Source: Triplophysa rosa
Lineage: Eukaryota > Chordata > Actinopteri > Cypriniformes > Nemacheilidae
Assembly (NCBI RefSeq): GCF_024868665.1
Contig: NC_079913.1
Span: 10,518,895 to 10,582,894 of the forward strand
Direction: 5' to 3'
Length of the DNA stretch: 64,000 nucleotides
Part shown: one piece after another, positions 25,527-38,373 of the stretch
How positions within the stretch are numbered: the first letter of the stretch is position 1
How the letters are laid out: every line of letters begins with the position of its first letter
Position numbers and translations under genes: made by a program
Notes under the pieces: model-generated
The model's input: only the letters and a program-made list of their open reading frames with translations
Database searches by the model: none
Told to the model about the DNA's origin: nothing

Positions 25527-28500
25527 AACACTGGTGATTTTGCAGTGTGAGAATTTATATGGTCTTCCTAAACTGCATATGTAAATATTTTGTAATATAT
25601 TGCTGTTACTTAAATTATTTTATAAATTATAAAGAGGAAAATACCTTTGAGAGCACTTGACCATTGCCGGATATCTATCCAACATTAAACAGGAAATTGT
25701 AGAATTCAAAGATGTACTCTGTTATTTAACTAGTTTTATTGCATTTTTATTCTTTTTTTTTTACAATTAATATGAATGCAGTGTTTCTCTGTGATTATTT
25801 AAGGTTACAGTGTCACTAAATGTGTGCCTGCGCTTCACTTCAATGAAATATTTCCCGATTTTGAGATATACAATTGAGACAAAATATTCAACAACTAAAG
25901 AGATTCGGCTAATTTGAATTTATTCAGCATTCATGTAATATCATCCTAGCCCTGGGAAAGCTAGTATAGCTCGGAATGATGGCCAGCCATCAAATGTCCT
26001 CATCAAACCCATTGAACTGAAGCCCTCCGTATCACCAGCCTTGACCAGTTGAGCTAACAGCTCTTCCAGATTTACAAGTATTAACAGAGTGTAAAATATG
26101 ACTGGCCCTGAAATAGCCCCGGCCTGTTAGTTCCAGCTGGCAGAGCAGGACACAGGGCTGGCTGCAAAGAATTTAGTCCCCTCCGAACACCCAGTATCTA
26201 TTTTGTCTCATGATTAAAAGTAGAAGTTTGGTCAGGGGAAAATATTGCAAAGCCACAAGCAACATGACAGCTATCATACCGTTGCGAGCTGTGAGGGTTT
26301 TCCTCTGGAATAAAGCATTAGGTTGCATTGCTAGAGATTTAAGTAGCATCATGCCATGATGAATTTGCATACTTGCTTGCGTGGGTTTCTGTGTGTGCAG
26401 TTGCGACTAATACTGTCTGGCAATTATCCAGTGGTGGGGTTGATTTGTTGGTGTTCCCAAGTAGCACTGCAGCTTTTCCATCTTGCACAGCATGCTATCT
26501 GTCAGGAATAACTCTCTGATCTTTCCATTTAACACACTAGCACCTTTGACCTCATCACACACGCAAGTAAAATATGTACTCAAACTCTTGAAATGACCAG
26601 TGACCTACACAGTGCACATCTGGGAAACTATCCAAGGGCAATCTGGTATATTTGATATAGACCTTAAAGCAAATATTACCAATGCAGACTGCATCATGAC
26701 AACATTTTTAACTGGAAATTTAAACATGAATGAAATGTATGATTTTGAATGAAAAAATGAAATGTATGCCTTATTATATTCAACACTATGTTTCCCAGAC
26801 AGAGTTTAAGTCTATAGGCCCGACATGTTTGATCCATGTTTGAGCTTAATTTGAGCTTTTGAGCTTATACCAGTGTCGTTTTTGTCTCAAGATGCACACC
26901 AGTAAAGTTTTTTTCTTAAGCATGGTGAAAACCCAATTGTCCTAATTTAACTCAACTTAATCCTGTCTTAATCTAAACCCTATCTGGAAATTTAGTTCCA
27001 TACTAAAAAAATAAGTTTGTGACATGAACTTATTAATACAAAATGTCAGATTTCCTTGCTTTTTCTAAACATTCCCAGCACATTCTCTCTAGAATGACAT
27101 GCATCATTAGGTCTTGCACCTAAATATAAAAATAATCATTGAACCAAAAGTCGACAAACTAAATGCGAACGATAAGAATTACTAAAATAAGTCAATTTCT
27201 TAATTAAACTTTCTAAAACTTTTATAATGGGGCTGTATCAATATCACAGTTTCGTTTCATGGCTACCGTGACCGTGACCATTTCCAGTAACAGTATTCTC
27301 CCAATATCTATTTAAATAGTTCTTTTTAAATTAACAAATGCTATCAGTCAAATTCATCTTTAATTTAGTTTATTTTGTGTTTCCTGATTTTTTGGCCAAC
27401 AAATCACACTTCAAATTTGAGTGTAAGGATTAGATGCAACCATTGTGGCTCTTAGGGCATAACTTTTAATAGCTGCAAAATTATTTAAAATATTATAATA
27501 TGTGCAGATTTAACACAATAGCGATGATCATGGTATTTAATATCAAGGTTATTGACAATACCGTGTCAATACTGTGACCCCTAGCTCATAATATCATTTT
27601 TATTGCAAAGCATATTCAAATTGAAAGTTGCAAACTAAAGGCACTCCTATTGTTTCTGCTTATTCAGTATTGTATCTAAACAAACAGTAACTAAAGACTA
27701 TATCAGCAAATTGTTTGATACACCTTACGATAATGGAATTAATACTTCAGTCAGTGTCAACAAAGTTAAATCCGCTGCTTTGGTGACTGCACATTTTGGG
27801 AGATTGTCTGATAAATTGATATTAAGAGCAGGACACTTCAAAGCAGCGCTCTCCTCTCAAAGAGCCAGACTGTAACCAGATAGCTCTGTCTACACTGTTG
27901 TTTTAATAGGATCTCAAATGTAGAGAGGGTGTGATTTTATGAGGTTTTCTCTCACTCAGATGCCTGCGTTGCTCCTTCAGCATAAGAAAAATTACATTCG
28001 AAAGCTCCTGACAGATTCATTACGCGGTTTGCATCAGAGCATACTCTGAAATGCATAATGAGTAAAAATCGGACATTCGTTATCATTAACCATCCATCTG
28101 AGGCACAATGAAGGGGATTATAACGTCAGTTCTTCCTGGATTCATCTTAGACGAGCGTTTATTTCCCACAAGTCTTGCATGATTTGGAACAAGTAATGAT
28201 TTTTAAAGAGGACACAGACCTTGGTACCTTGACAGCTTAAAGCAGGGTTTAAAAAACTGTTGAGATCTCTTTTGTATGACTCGTGAGTTATTCTCTCAGG
28301 AGGCTAAAGCAGATAGGAGACTCTATTTGCACCCAATTTCACCTCATTTCTGTAATAATAATGCAGTTATTTTCCATCTCACATACAAAAATCCTTTTCC
28401 ATCAGGATTTTTGAGGATAAAGTGATGAGATTTGACATTAAAGAGAGAGAAATTTTGAACAGTTGTTAAGGTACACCGCCAAGCCTGCTAAAATAGGAAG

Positions 28501-30422
28501 AGAAAAGGAGATTTAGTGACACTCCTTTGAATATTGAGGCCTTTGTAATGTCCAACATCATGGAGCGGACGGAAAGCTTCCTCTAGCTGCCAGACAAATG
28601 CTGTTGCCAATCACACAATCTGATCATGTGATCAAATATGATACTGTTATTGCTGATGGAAAACATCCAACCAACGGCTGGTCTTGGCAGAAGAAGGATG
28701 AAATGAAAAATAGGAGGATTGACTAAACTGTGGAATGATAAGGTTCTCTATTCTTCGTTTTCTCAAAGATCTTTTTATTCAGTACAATCATTACACAATA
28801 TTGAGGAGACCTTTTCTCCAAAAGAAAAAGGTGTCCAAATGGAGTCTTGTAAGTGTTAAAAAGATCAATACTACATCAATACTAATGAAAAAAGTAAAGC
28901 AATCATGAAACAAACATTACATAATAGCAATTGATTTTAGCCGTATGCATTCTTTTTACATAAAACAACTTGCTCTGAACTAACATAAAACAACTTTGCA
29001 GTTGAAATCTATTTATTATCTTGAATGCATGCCATATGGCTCCAATGACTTGTTCAGACTTGTTTACCCAAGCAACAATACAAAAATGTAATAGTTTAAA
29101 ATTGAAGAGGTTAGAATTTATAAAATATTTTACTAATAAGAGAGCTTTTTTATACATAACCACATCTAAATTATATGTATTTGTATTATTGGGGTTTGGG
29201 CTTTTTATGGCTACTGAGATGTAGCATCTACAGTATCAACATTTTATCTCCGATTTCCCCATAATTGGTTAAATAGATTGAACAAAAGTGAAAGAATATG
29301 TGCTTTTTAAAACACAAAAGTTTTCACATACTAGAAGCTTAAATTGAGAGGCACTGGGAAAGAAACATTAAAGCTCACCCTCTGCCCTACACTTAACACG
29401 GTCTCTGACCCCTGACAACAATCCTTAACGAAACCCCAAAGTTCCCCTGAGACAACACAATCTTCCCAAATCTCAGAGCAGGTTTTCTTGCTCTCTCAAC
29501 ACAGCAGTCTCAAGGACCGATGCGCTTTCGCCATATGCTTACGCAATCTTAGTTGGACTCAGTTATCGACTGCTGTCAGGTTTTCTCGTTGCTCACGTTG
29601 TTAACAGTCAATAGTCTTTGATCTGAACGACAGCTAAGCAGAATTATCCCTGACAATGTCTTCTTCAGCTGTGCGCAATACAAACTGCACCGGCTATTCG
29701 TGTTTTCTTAGGTGCGCACGGTTCCCAGACACTGGAGAGGCCAAACGTTTTAGCACGTTGTGAGAAATATCCGCATTGTATCTTTATTAGCTGTCAACGC
29801 TAATTGCTCCAGTAATGACCTACAGCAATAGAAGGAGATTTTAAAGCTCTTTTCATTCGTTTTTGTTCCAAACAACCTGTGACCTTATATGTCGCAGTTG
29901 TCTTTACGCACCAATCAAGCTACTTAACTTGATCTTAAAATAAAATAAAAATACTACAATACTTTCAAAAGAGTGTAATAATCCTAAAAGTATTTTACGT
30001 CATGCACCAGGAAAGGTAACATTCATGTCGGAATTTCCTTTACGCATCATTTGTAAGCTGTTTAATTTGATCTAAACATAAAGCGTAATTAAATGTGGGT
30101 TAACAAACGACTAAAACCACAGCTAAAGACTTTCCAATGTTATTGAAAACGTGCGTTTAGTGCAGTAGGAATTGTCCATTGGGAAAATCAGCCAAAGTTT
30201 TATTAAAGGAAAAGTTTAGTAATAATGTTTTTTTTCGGATTGGTTATAATCTGTACCATAGTTTACAACAAATATTATGGCTACTGTATAGTAAAACCAT
30301 TTAATTTGGCGTTAATTTCAGTTAATTTTTGTAAATGGTAACTTAAGACTGACATTAAAGTTATACCCTGTATATAAAGTGCGCAATTATGCATAAATAT
30401 TACGTTAAAATGTAACCTTAAC

Positions 30423-30447
30423 ATATATATATATATATATATATATA
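30423..30447. repeat. (TA)n microsatellite
   Basis: Pure dinucleotide run in the myf6-myf5 spacer. Confidence 0.9.
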
Positions 30448-31386
30448 TAAACGTATTCAAATGTATACAAAACACAATGTGCAGCCTAAGCCCACTTACG
30501 CATTAATAATATTGCAAAATGTGTGTTTTCATGCTTTGGTTTTGACCATTTTAATGCGCTTTTTGCAGTTTACTTAGACAACTTAATGTTTATAAAAACA
30601 AACATCCAAGCTTTCCAATTAATATGAGGTCACAGAAACGGCATACACAATTATGCCACGGTAAAGAAATCTGCTTAGAACATTTTACTCCTACGCAAAG
30701 TTTCATTTTCAGTGGACCTTTTATGGATAATGACACGCATTTTCTAACATAGGTACACGCGATTGAATTTCACCTAAGAAACCCAAAGAGATTCCGCCAC
30801 ACAGTCGTTAATGACCTACTTAGAGATTTAATGAGCTAAATAACACGTACACGCTGTCTGTGACACCTACACAGTCCGGATCTTAAGTTCTGGTGCTGTG
30901 AGTGTGCACGCGCGCGCTTCTGAAACGTAACACCGGCCCATCCAGCTGGGCCGCATCTGCAACGCTGCTCTGTCCTCATGCGTAAAATTAGCCAGCAAAC
31001 TCTTAAACATGAGTCATTCTTGACCATTTCGTTTCAAGGTAATAGAAATGACATTTATGTGTTTGGTTTTACCTTTCATTGGACCTTCACTTCTGGCAAA
31101 CAGAGATTAAACTCATCTCTGCCACATAACGCTTTGAAGTTGAACCTTTTGGTGGCCTCGTGCATGTTTTACGTTCATATCTATGCATTTGGAATAGGCA
31201 TAATCTTCTATCTAAAGCAACTTACAGTGCATTTGATCTATATTTGAAATGTGTGTTTCTTGGGACTGAACCCATGCGATGCTAACACTATCCATTTGAT
31301 TACATTTGAAGATTCTTAATATTCTTTTAAATAATAATAATTCAAGGTATTTTGGGAGACAAATGAGGGTCTACAGATACAAATTA

Positions 31387-31389
<3 letters not shown>

Positions 31390-31417
<28 letters not shown>

Positions 31418-31495
31418 TTATTTATATAATATTTTGTTATATAATATATACTGTTTTATATATTAATATAATATTATATTATAGAATATATTAAG
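31390..31495. repeat. (TA)n-rich tract upstream of myf5
   Basis: A pure TA run (about 31393-31417) is followed by an irregular TATA-rich tract. It ends about 270 bp upstream of the myf5 TATA box, so it probably marks the far edge of the proximal promoter. Confidence 0.85.
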
Positions 31496-31636
31496 TATGC
31501 AGACCTAATTGTAAAGAAAAATGCAAGAAAAATCTACTTGTTGTCTATACAAAAATGTTAATTGATGATAATTCCCTCTTGTAATAAGCATCCCACAGCA
31601 AAGCTGTTGAGCTGAGTGAGAAACCACCCCTTCACA

Positions 31637-31642
31637 CAGATG
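31637..31642. promoter_or_regulatory. E-box CAGATG in the myf5 proximal promoter
   Basis: This CANNTG site lies about 125 bp upstream of the TATA box. It fits auto- or cross-regulation by bHLH factors, but E-boxes are frequent by chance. Confidence 0.3.
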
Positions 31643-31702
31643 TGGGAAACACAGTGGGGTGTTGGGTTTGGGAGTTAGGGGGGTCACTGAGCTCTGACTT
31701 GG

Positions 31703-31734
31703 CCAATGGGGCACGGTCATTAGGGCTGACCAAT
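31703..31734 (+). promoter_or_regulatory. Paired CCAAT boxes of the myf5 promoter
   Basis: CCAAT occurs at 31703-31707 and again at 31730-31734, 27 bp apart and 28-59 bp upstream of the TATA box. The sequence between them includes GGTCATTAGGGCTGACC, an imperfect dyad (GGTCA..TGACC). This falls roughly where proximal positive elements of the zebrafish myf5 promoter have been described. Confidence 0.5.
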
Positions 31735-31761
31735 GTAGGCCCCAGCCTCCACACAGGGCAC

Positions 31762-31768
31762 TATAAGA
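31762..31768 (+). promoter_or_regulatory. TATA box of myf5
   Basis: TATAAGA lies 89 bp upstream of the start codon, predicting transcription from about 31790 and a 5' UTR of about 60 nt. Confidence 0.7.
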
Positions 31769-31850
31769 GGGGCTGGATGGCAACAGAGAAATCACATCAC
31801 TCAGAGGTTGCCCCTTTACCACAAAAGCTCCTAAACATCACTCTCCAACC

Positions 31851-34210
31851 ATGGACGTATTCTCCACATCCCAGATCTTCTACGACAGCGCCTGCGCCTC
31901 GTCCCCTGAAGATTTGGAGTTTGGCCCCGGAGGCGAGCTCACTGGATCCGAGGAGGACGAGCACATTCGGGCCCCCGGTGCCCCGCACCAGCCAGGTCAC
32001 TGCTTGCAGTGGGCATGCAAAGCTTGCAAGCGCAAAGCCAGCACTGTGGATCGGCGGAGGGCCGCCACCATGAGGGAACGTCGCAGGCTGAAGAAGGTGA
32101 ACCACGCTTTTGAGGCTCTCCGGCGGTGCACCTCGGCTAACCCAAGCCAACGTCTTCCAAAAGTTGAGATCCTGAGGAACGCCATCCACTACATCGAGAG
32201 CCTCCAGGAGCTGCTCCGAGAACAGGTGGAGAACTACTACAGCCTGCCTAAGGAAAGCAGCTCCGAACCTTCTAGTCCGTCCTCCAGCTGTTCGGAGAGC
32301 ATGGTAAATATTATGTTCACTTTAGCAATGTTTTATTGTACACTCTTAAAAATGAAGATGCCTAAAACGTTCTTCACAGCGATGCCATAGAAGAACCATC
32401 TTTGGTTCCACAAAGAACCATTCCATTTCTTACCTTGTTATAATCCGAAGAACCTTTTTTCGCCACAAAGAACCTTTTGTGAAACAGAAAGGTTCTTCGG
32501 ATGTTAAAGGTTCTTTCTGGAACCATTTAGACGAAAAAATGTTTTTCAATGGCATCGTAAAGCACCATTATTTTTAAGAGTGTAGGGTGAAGAATGACAA
32601 CCGTTATAACAGCTAAGGGTAGAAATGCACAGGAAAAGCTTTTTGAATGTAGATGTCGTGCCATCTTTTGTGTACGAGGTCGGATGTCTTTCCCTTTGCC
32701 CTTGGCTCCACACTTTTTCATCTTTATGTTTTTATCTCTATGGCACCCAGGGGATTCTATCCTTCAATATGAGTCAGGGCTGTCTCACACCCAGCATGGC
32801 AAAAATAAATTGCCATCCACATCTGTCTCCTGTTTTACACCGAGATATAAGCTTACTAGTTTATGTCAGTGCTCTTAAAAATCGCCTTATTTCTAGTCAG
32901 GCGTGACACTCGGCTCCTCTGTGTTTAATAGTGGTTTGCTAAGCTAGCATTTTAGCTAATAGCTCAAATAAAGATGCGTTGGTGTGGCTAAAGTCATTAA
33001 GGATTCACAGACATATTTCTCTTTTATTTATTTTCAAATGACTTAGAAGGAAGGCCTTGTAAAGTTTTCAAATGTTTTGTGAGGGAACCACACATATATA
33101 AATAAAATATATTTAAATGACTGTATCCTTAAATTTGTTCATGGTGTGGGGTCACTAAATGAACATTTCAAAAATCAAAAGTGAAAACCTGAACACATTA
33201 GGTTACACCAACAAAAATATGTTTTTGTGGTCAAGTTGACTAGAAATTTACCGTATATTCTACTTCTATTAGTTTGAGGCGTGGAAGCATTTTTTTGAGT
33301 TATTAGTTGACAATCTCACTGACTTCTGAGATGTCGGTTCACAAGATATTCATTACAAAATTTGGGTACTAGGGCTTAAGAATGAAGGCTACAGTAATGG
33401 CTTTCCCACTGGACTCTTTATAGCCCAATAAAGCCTCAGTAAATCCAGCCCTCAGAGGCTGGCAGGAAAGAGTCAGCCGTGCTGCATTCCTGACTGACTG
33501 CATGAGCTGCGCTGCTGCCAGGATTTTCTGCAGATTTACTCCGAGAAAGTGTCATCTTGCACAAACTGGTGTGCCTTCCACTGACTCAATCAATTCGCCA
33601 TGCCTAGCGTAGGAGTTCCTCGCAAATGAGTCGGCCTATGGAAGAGAGAATTGCAGTTGAGCGCTGACCACGTGGCGCTGCTCGTTCGCTGCCCGTGGAT
33701 CCAGTGTCGCGCGTGTTTTCCGTACCATGCCTCACATTGTCTAGCGTTTTAGATTTGTCTGTACTGTTGAAATAATGTTTCGTGTTGTTTCTTTAGGTTG
33801 ATTGCAACAGTCCTGTATGGCCACAGATGAATCCGAACTTTGGAATTAACTACAACTTTGATGCACAACATGGTAAGAAGAAAGTTAAGATTTAAACGCC
33901 TAAATATTGGGTCTGTGTCTCCCATAGTGTCAATTGTGCTCATTGTAATATTCAGAGTTATTATTTAATTTATTCAATTCTATTTGCTGCATCACTAAAC
34001 ATGTCCTGTTTCTTCTCTAAACCAGCTGGTGCTGTGGACAGAAGCCTCGGAGCATCTAGTTTGCAGTGTTTGTCCAGTATTGTAGACAGGCTGTCCTCAG
34101 TAGATGCTGTTGGAATGAGAAATATGGTTGTTCGCTCACCGACTGGTAGTGATTCTCAATCCAGTTCTCCAGACAGTCCCGGCAACAGACCGGTCTACCA
34201 CGTCCTGTGA
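31851..34210 (+). CDS. myf5: Myf5, myogenic bHLH transcription factor (3 exons)
   Basis: The coding exons are 31851-32303, 33797-33872 and 34026-34210, with consensus GT/AG boundaries and phases that join to 237 aa. Myf5 is the early muscle determination factor, acting in somitic myoblast nuclei as a heterodimer with E-proteins on E-boxes. The acidic N-terminus (1-40) is followed by the Cys/His-rich segment [12 protein letters not shown] (51-62), then the basic region with the myogenic Ala-Thr pair (72-73) and Lys82, and helix-loop-helix to about residue 123. A Ser-rich stretch (136-150) ends exon 1. Exon 3 carries helix III ([13 protein letters not shown]) and a Ser/Pro-rich C-terminus ending YHVL. 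Intron 1 is 1493 bp and hosts a MITE hairpin; intron 2 is 153 bp. The start codon context ACCATGG is a full Kozak match. A TATA box, paired CCAAT boxes and a poly(A) signal bracket the gene. Confidence 0.98.
32339..32584. repeat. Hairpin MITE in myf5 intron 1
   Basis: The element is bounded by TACACTCTTAAAAAT and ATTTTTAAGAGTGTA, an exact inverted repeat with TA at each edge, consistent with a Tc1/mariner-type non-autonomous element. The interior is also palindromic: GCGATGCCAT pairs with ATGGCATCGT, and the 15-nt arms at 32443-32457 and 32488-32502 are exact complements. It starts 36 bp after the exon 1 donor. Confidence 0.8.
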
Positions 34211-34547
34211 GAGGGAACAAGATACTTCAACCTGTTTAGAACGTGGACCACACAGAAACTTACTGAATCCAAACTATCCACAGTATTTACATACAGACTC
34301 TAGATCTTCTTCTTTAACCATGTCACCATGTCTGAATACGTAGCATGATCACATTGACAGTGATTTTATTTATCGGTAGTAATCGCTATGGTACTAGTAA
34401 ATGCTGTTTTTTAATATAAGCGTACTTAATGTTGTTTATTACCTACCAACTGTGTTGTAAATAAGATTGTATATAATGAATTTTAAATAACTATTGTATT
34501 CATGTCATGTCTTTTGTATCATATTTAATGAACATTTTTGCCTAAAT

Positions 34548-34553
34548 AATAAA
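34548..34553 (+). terminator. Poly(A) signal of myf5
   Basis: A canonical AATAAA lies 338 bp after the stop codon and is followed by a T-rich GGTTGTATTTAATATCTTGG. It gives a short 3' UTR. An upstream AT-rich region (34380-34545) has no other AATAAA that I can see. Confidence 0.75.
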
Positions 34554-34570
34554 TCTCAAAAAGGTTGTAT

Positions 34571-36045
34571 TTAATATCTTGGTCGCCTTTTGACTCTAAG
34601 CGAGGGATAAAATGCTTTTGAGAGCGGTTTGAGGAAAGCAGTGGATCAGCTTCCCCGCCTGCAGCTTGCAGGACTCCATCACATGCCATTTGTCAGCTGC
34701 TAGAAAATTGCTGGAGAGAGCTGGTGGGCGTTGGAGAAAGACAGTTGATAGTGTGATGAGTTCGATGTTTAAGAGGGAGAGAGGAAATGAGCCTGTTTGT
34801 TTAATGTAACAAATGTTACACATCATTCACACCTTAATACCATTGTCATGAACAAATGGCCACATGCTGACACTTCAAGGTGCTGTTTGCGTCATTGTGT
34901 GTGTGTGAGTGTGTTGAAGAACATTTTCCTAAATCTATTGTTTGCCTTAATTTCTCACAGTAAAGGAGATCGTGGGTATACCCATTGTAAGATGTGCCAA
35001 TGGGTAGACACTATTGTCTAGAAACTTCAGAATTTGGTGTATGGTATACTCCACAGAACTTCTATAATACAACTATAGAGCATGTTCTTAAAACTGCAGT
35101 TTTACATTATAATGATAAACTACTTTGATGTTAGGGAATCAACAAAAAACCCCTCTTAACCCTGAGGTCAGAATAATACTTTTTAACCTTATTTAAAAAT
35201 CACATTTTTGAAGTCTACACAGATTAGGAGCCAAGTGTCATGCAGTAATGCATTAGGGTATCTATGCTTTGACTAAGAGATCTTCACAATGCTTTAAGCG
35301 CAGCAATCCATGGATTCAATTTCAGTAAGCAATCCTGTCGCCCACCTGGCTATTACTTGAGATGTAATGGGGGGAATATACATGGCTAAAGCTCTACTAT
35401 TATCCATTAAACATTTCTAGATTTGATTTATGTTTAACACTTAAGGATTTATAACCATTATGGGTTGATTAAAGACAGTCACACTTTTTACATTAAAGTC
35501 ACAAAGCTGCTTATAGGGTAAATAAGACGCTTCACCCATCATTTAAAAGACACGAGATTAGTTGTCAACCCAACATTAAATAGCATATTGCATGGCCTTC
35601 AGTAAAACAGATACCGTATGAAACAATTGCACAATAACAGTTATGAAGTAACATAAAAATATACAAAATTACCGATTTGGCCAATTGTAATTAATAGATT
35701 GTATCAAATTAAAACAAATAAAACATGCTCCAACTTTACTTTTTTTTAATTAAAACAAATAAAACATGCTCCAACTTTACTTTTTTTTAATAATTTGTCA
35801 TGAGAACACTTCTACATAAACATACTTTATTGTATTTGTATATTGTTCTTTTTTAATATGCTTCTGTGGTTTGTGTGCTTTAGTGTGTTTACCTGAACAA
35901 TTTGCCGTTAATAACAAGGATTTTCACATGTTAGTGAAGTAGGTGTTTGATCCTAAATATGCCTTTGTGTTTTACTGACTTCAAGGAATAAAACCGTCGT
36001 GACCAGTATCCTCATTAACTGATAAACTGCACTAACGAATATTGG
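34571..36045. other. myf5-lin7a spacer, first part
   Basis: There are no exons. The sequence is AT-rich, with the 41-bp tandem duplication at 35707-35788 and otherwise no recognised repeats. Confidence 0.4.
35707..35788. repeat. Exact 41-bp tandem duplication (2 copies)
   Basis: Two head-to-tail copies (35707-35747 and 35748-35788) are identical, each containing AAACATGCTCCAACTTTAC and ending in a T-run. Confidence 0.9.
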
Positions 36046-36058
36046 CCACCAGAGGGCG
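36046..36058 (+). promoter_or_regulatory. CTCF-type core motif between myf5 and lin7a
   Basis: CCACCAGAGGGCG fits the vertebrate CTCF core (CCASYAGRKGGC plus G) at every position. It lies 1.5 kb beyond the myf5 poly(A) signal and before the likely lin7a 3' end, a suitable place for an insulator or loop anchor. Binding cannot be shown from sequence. Confidence 0.5.
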
Positions 36059-36636
36059 TTATTTCCCCAACTCAATACAGGCAGCTGCTTGATTGTGTGT
36101 GTTCGTCTGGCAGTCGACTTGCCTTGTTAATACACTCTTAAGCATGTATGAAATACAAGCTGAATTCTTTCATTGCAGTAGTTAAATAGTTATTAATGAA
36201 GAGCATCTACTGATAAGCAGAGTGCAGTAGGTCTACTGGTTCAAAAAAGCGATGGGTTAAACATTACGTAACGATACGTCATTTATCTCGCAACCCAACA
36301 ACACCTCACCTGTTAGTTGCCAAGTCTGAGTTTGAACAAATTTAGCACACTGAAAAAATATATACTTACTGTATATAGCTTAGAGATGTTAAGCAGTTGT
36401 TTCATAGTCAAAATGTTTTTGTGCTATAGAATAAAATAAATGATTACAAAAAAACCGACCAATGTTAATCATTTATAGAAATGTTTGGTAACAATTTACA
36501 ATGTTGTATTTGTTAACATTAGTTGTTGCATAAGAACAAATTGTAATTACACAAAGTTCCTGTATATTTTGACCAGTGCTTTTTTATTTCATACTTGTCA
36601 TGCTTGTTTCATGTGTTTATTTTAGGTTTTAATCCA

Positions 36637-36725
36637 TTCATCCATTCTTTGAGTCATCTTATTCCCTGCAGGGTATTGGGAGGACTGGAGCCTTTCTCAG
36701 CATCTCAGGCAGGATGCACCCTGAA
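36637..36725 (+). repeat. Fish retroposon tail fragment
   Basis: ATCCATTCATCCATTCTTTG is followed by GGAGGACTGGAGCCTTTCTC and GGCAGGATGCACCCTGAATA. This is a diverged form of the common fish repeat with ATCC units and a GGCTGGAGCC..CACCCTGGAC core. Confidence 0.5.
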
Positions 36726-37866
36726 TAGATGGTAGGATTAAAATGTTCAAATATTAGATTTAATGGGTATACTCAATAATGTTCTTCTCCATCATGCCCC
36801 CGTCGTGTCCCATATCAATCAATTATTAGCTAGTAACATTTGATACCCAATTACACAGGTGGTTACCTTCAACAGACAGACTGATGATATTTCATGATGG
36901 GTGGCCAGCGAGGCAGTTTTTACAAGACCTCACAAAGAGCAAAGGAGCCAAATAAATATTCTAGAGCATATCATAACGTTCATAGGTGATTTTTTTTTAA
37001 AAGAAAACCTTATATTTCTACGTTTTCCAGCTCAACAGTTTTTTGTAATCGTCCCTTGGGAGATGGCAGTCCAAACTTGAAGGTTTTAATGCTGTTGGTC
37101 TTGATAGAATACAAAGTGGCCTGTTTAGCTGGGAGTAATGTTACACAAGTTCAAGATGTATAGCCTTCGTTTAAAATTCACCAGATCTACAAATCTAAGT
37201 GCGATCCAAGTTGTTGTCAGGATTTTGCTCAGCCTTGTGGATTTTCAGCCTGAGAAAGTCAACATCAACAGTATTTATGTGCGCTACAAAGTTTGTTTAC
37301 CTCTTTAGTACAGATTTTGCGCATCTGACATTTAACAACGCTCTTTTTTCCATTAACCACTTCTGTTTAGTTTTAACAGTCAACTATTATTAGAGAATAC
37401 AAGGTAAAAATATACCATTTATTATCATTGCCGTATTAAGACAAATTTTCTGAAATTAAGTTATGTCATGAAATATTAATGATAAAAGGGAACCGGGGTA
37501 CAATCATGAAACAATCTTTAGTTCTTCGTTTCCAGAAACCAGAGTTTTGAAATGGCAAACCACACCTTTCACAGCATACATTTAAGATCACAATCCATTT
37601 TAAAGAACTAGCAAGTTCCAGCATTAATCTTACTGAGGTTCACATGGGTTGTTGGTTTATTTAGCAGTCCATTAGATGCTTGATAGGCGTAAAAGAATAG
37701 CACTTTCTTTTTTATCTTAAGGGTTTCAAAATGACAGCTACAGTGCTATAGCATGGTTGCCAGGTTGTTAACATAATTCATTTTTGTAGAATAATAGTGT
37801 TACATAGGACAAGTGCATGAGGATCTTTGTGCATTAGACTCATGTTTTATTTACATTAATATTCTT

Positions 37867-38373
37867 AAAGTCCCCCTGTGGTCGATAATTTTATCCCTTA
37901 AAACTAATCTTTGACCATTAAAATGACATATTCAAATGTTTTTTCTTGTGAAAATAATTTTTCCTGTCTTAAAATAGAATGTAACTCCAGACCACAGCTT
38001 CATTAAGTATATGCAGATACATGAATATGGATATTAGCCCCGCCTCCACTCAGTCGCACTGGGCAGATGCAGACGCTGCTAAAACTGAAAGTGAAACTGA
38101 GAGCTGACACAGCAGTGTAGCGATTGTTTCAGCCCGAATCTATGCGCCATCTTTGCATATTTATTCTTTAAACTGCTGATCCAAAGGGCTCAAATGAGTT
38201 GATGTGATTGGTTACACGTTTATGACGTCATTAACTTAATTAACGTTTTATGAAGAATATCCTCAGCAATGGTTTAAAATGATTTGCACGTGGTTTGTCT
38301 TAAATCACATTAAAAACACCACATAAACATATAAACAACATTCAAAGCTTGATTTTCACCACAGGGGGTGTTT
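37867..38373. repeat. MITE with AAAGTCCCCCTGTGGT ends
   Basis: The left end AAAGTCCCCCTGTGGT is matched by ACCACAGGGGGTGTTT on the right, about 507 bp apart. It is non-coding and lies just beyond the predicted lin7a 3' end. Confidence 0.65.

Larger units (their letters stand above)
25527..31600. other. myf6-myf5 intergenic region
   Basis: There is no gene. An old hAT-like remnant lies at about 27238-27590 (words such as CAATACCGTGTCAATACTGTG). The rest, especially 28200-30180 and 30480-31250, lacks recognisable repeats apart from a (TA)n run at 30423-30447, so it is mostly unique. In vertebrates the interval between these two genes contains enhancers active in somites and branchial muscle. 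Individual enhancers cannot be delimited from one sequence. Confidence 0.4.

Noticed and set aside
32304..32390. Read-through of myf5 exon 1 into intron 1
   Set aside because: The GTAAAT donor and correctly phased exons 2 and 3 encode the conserved C-terminus; the read-through enters the MITE.
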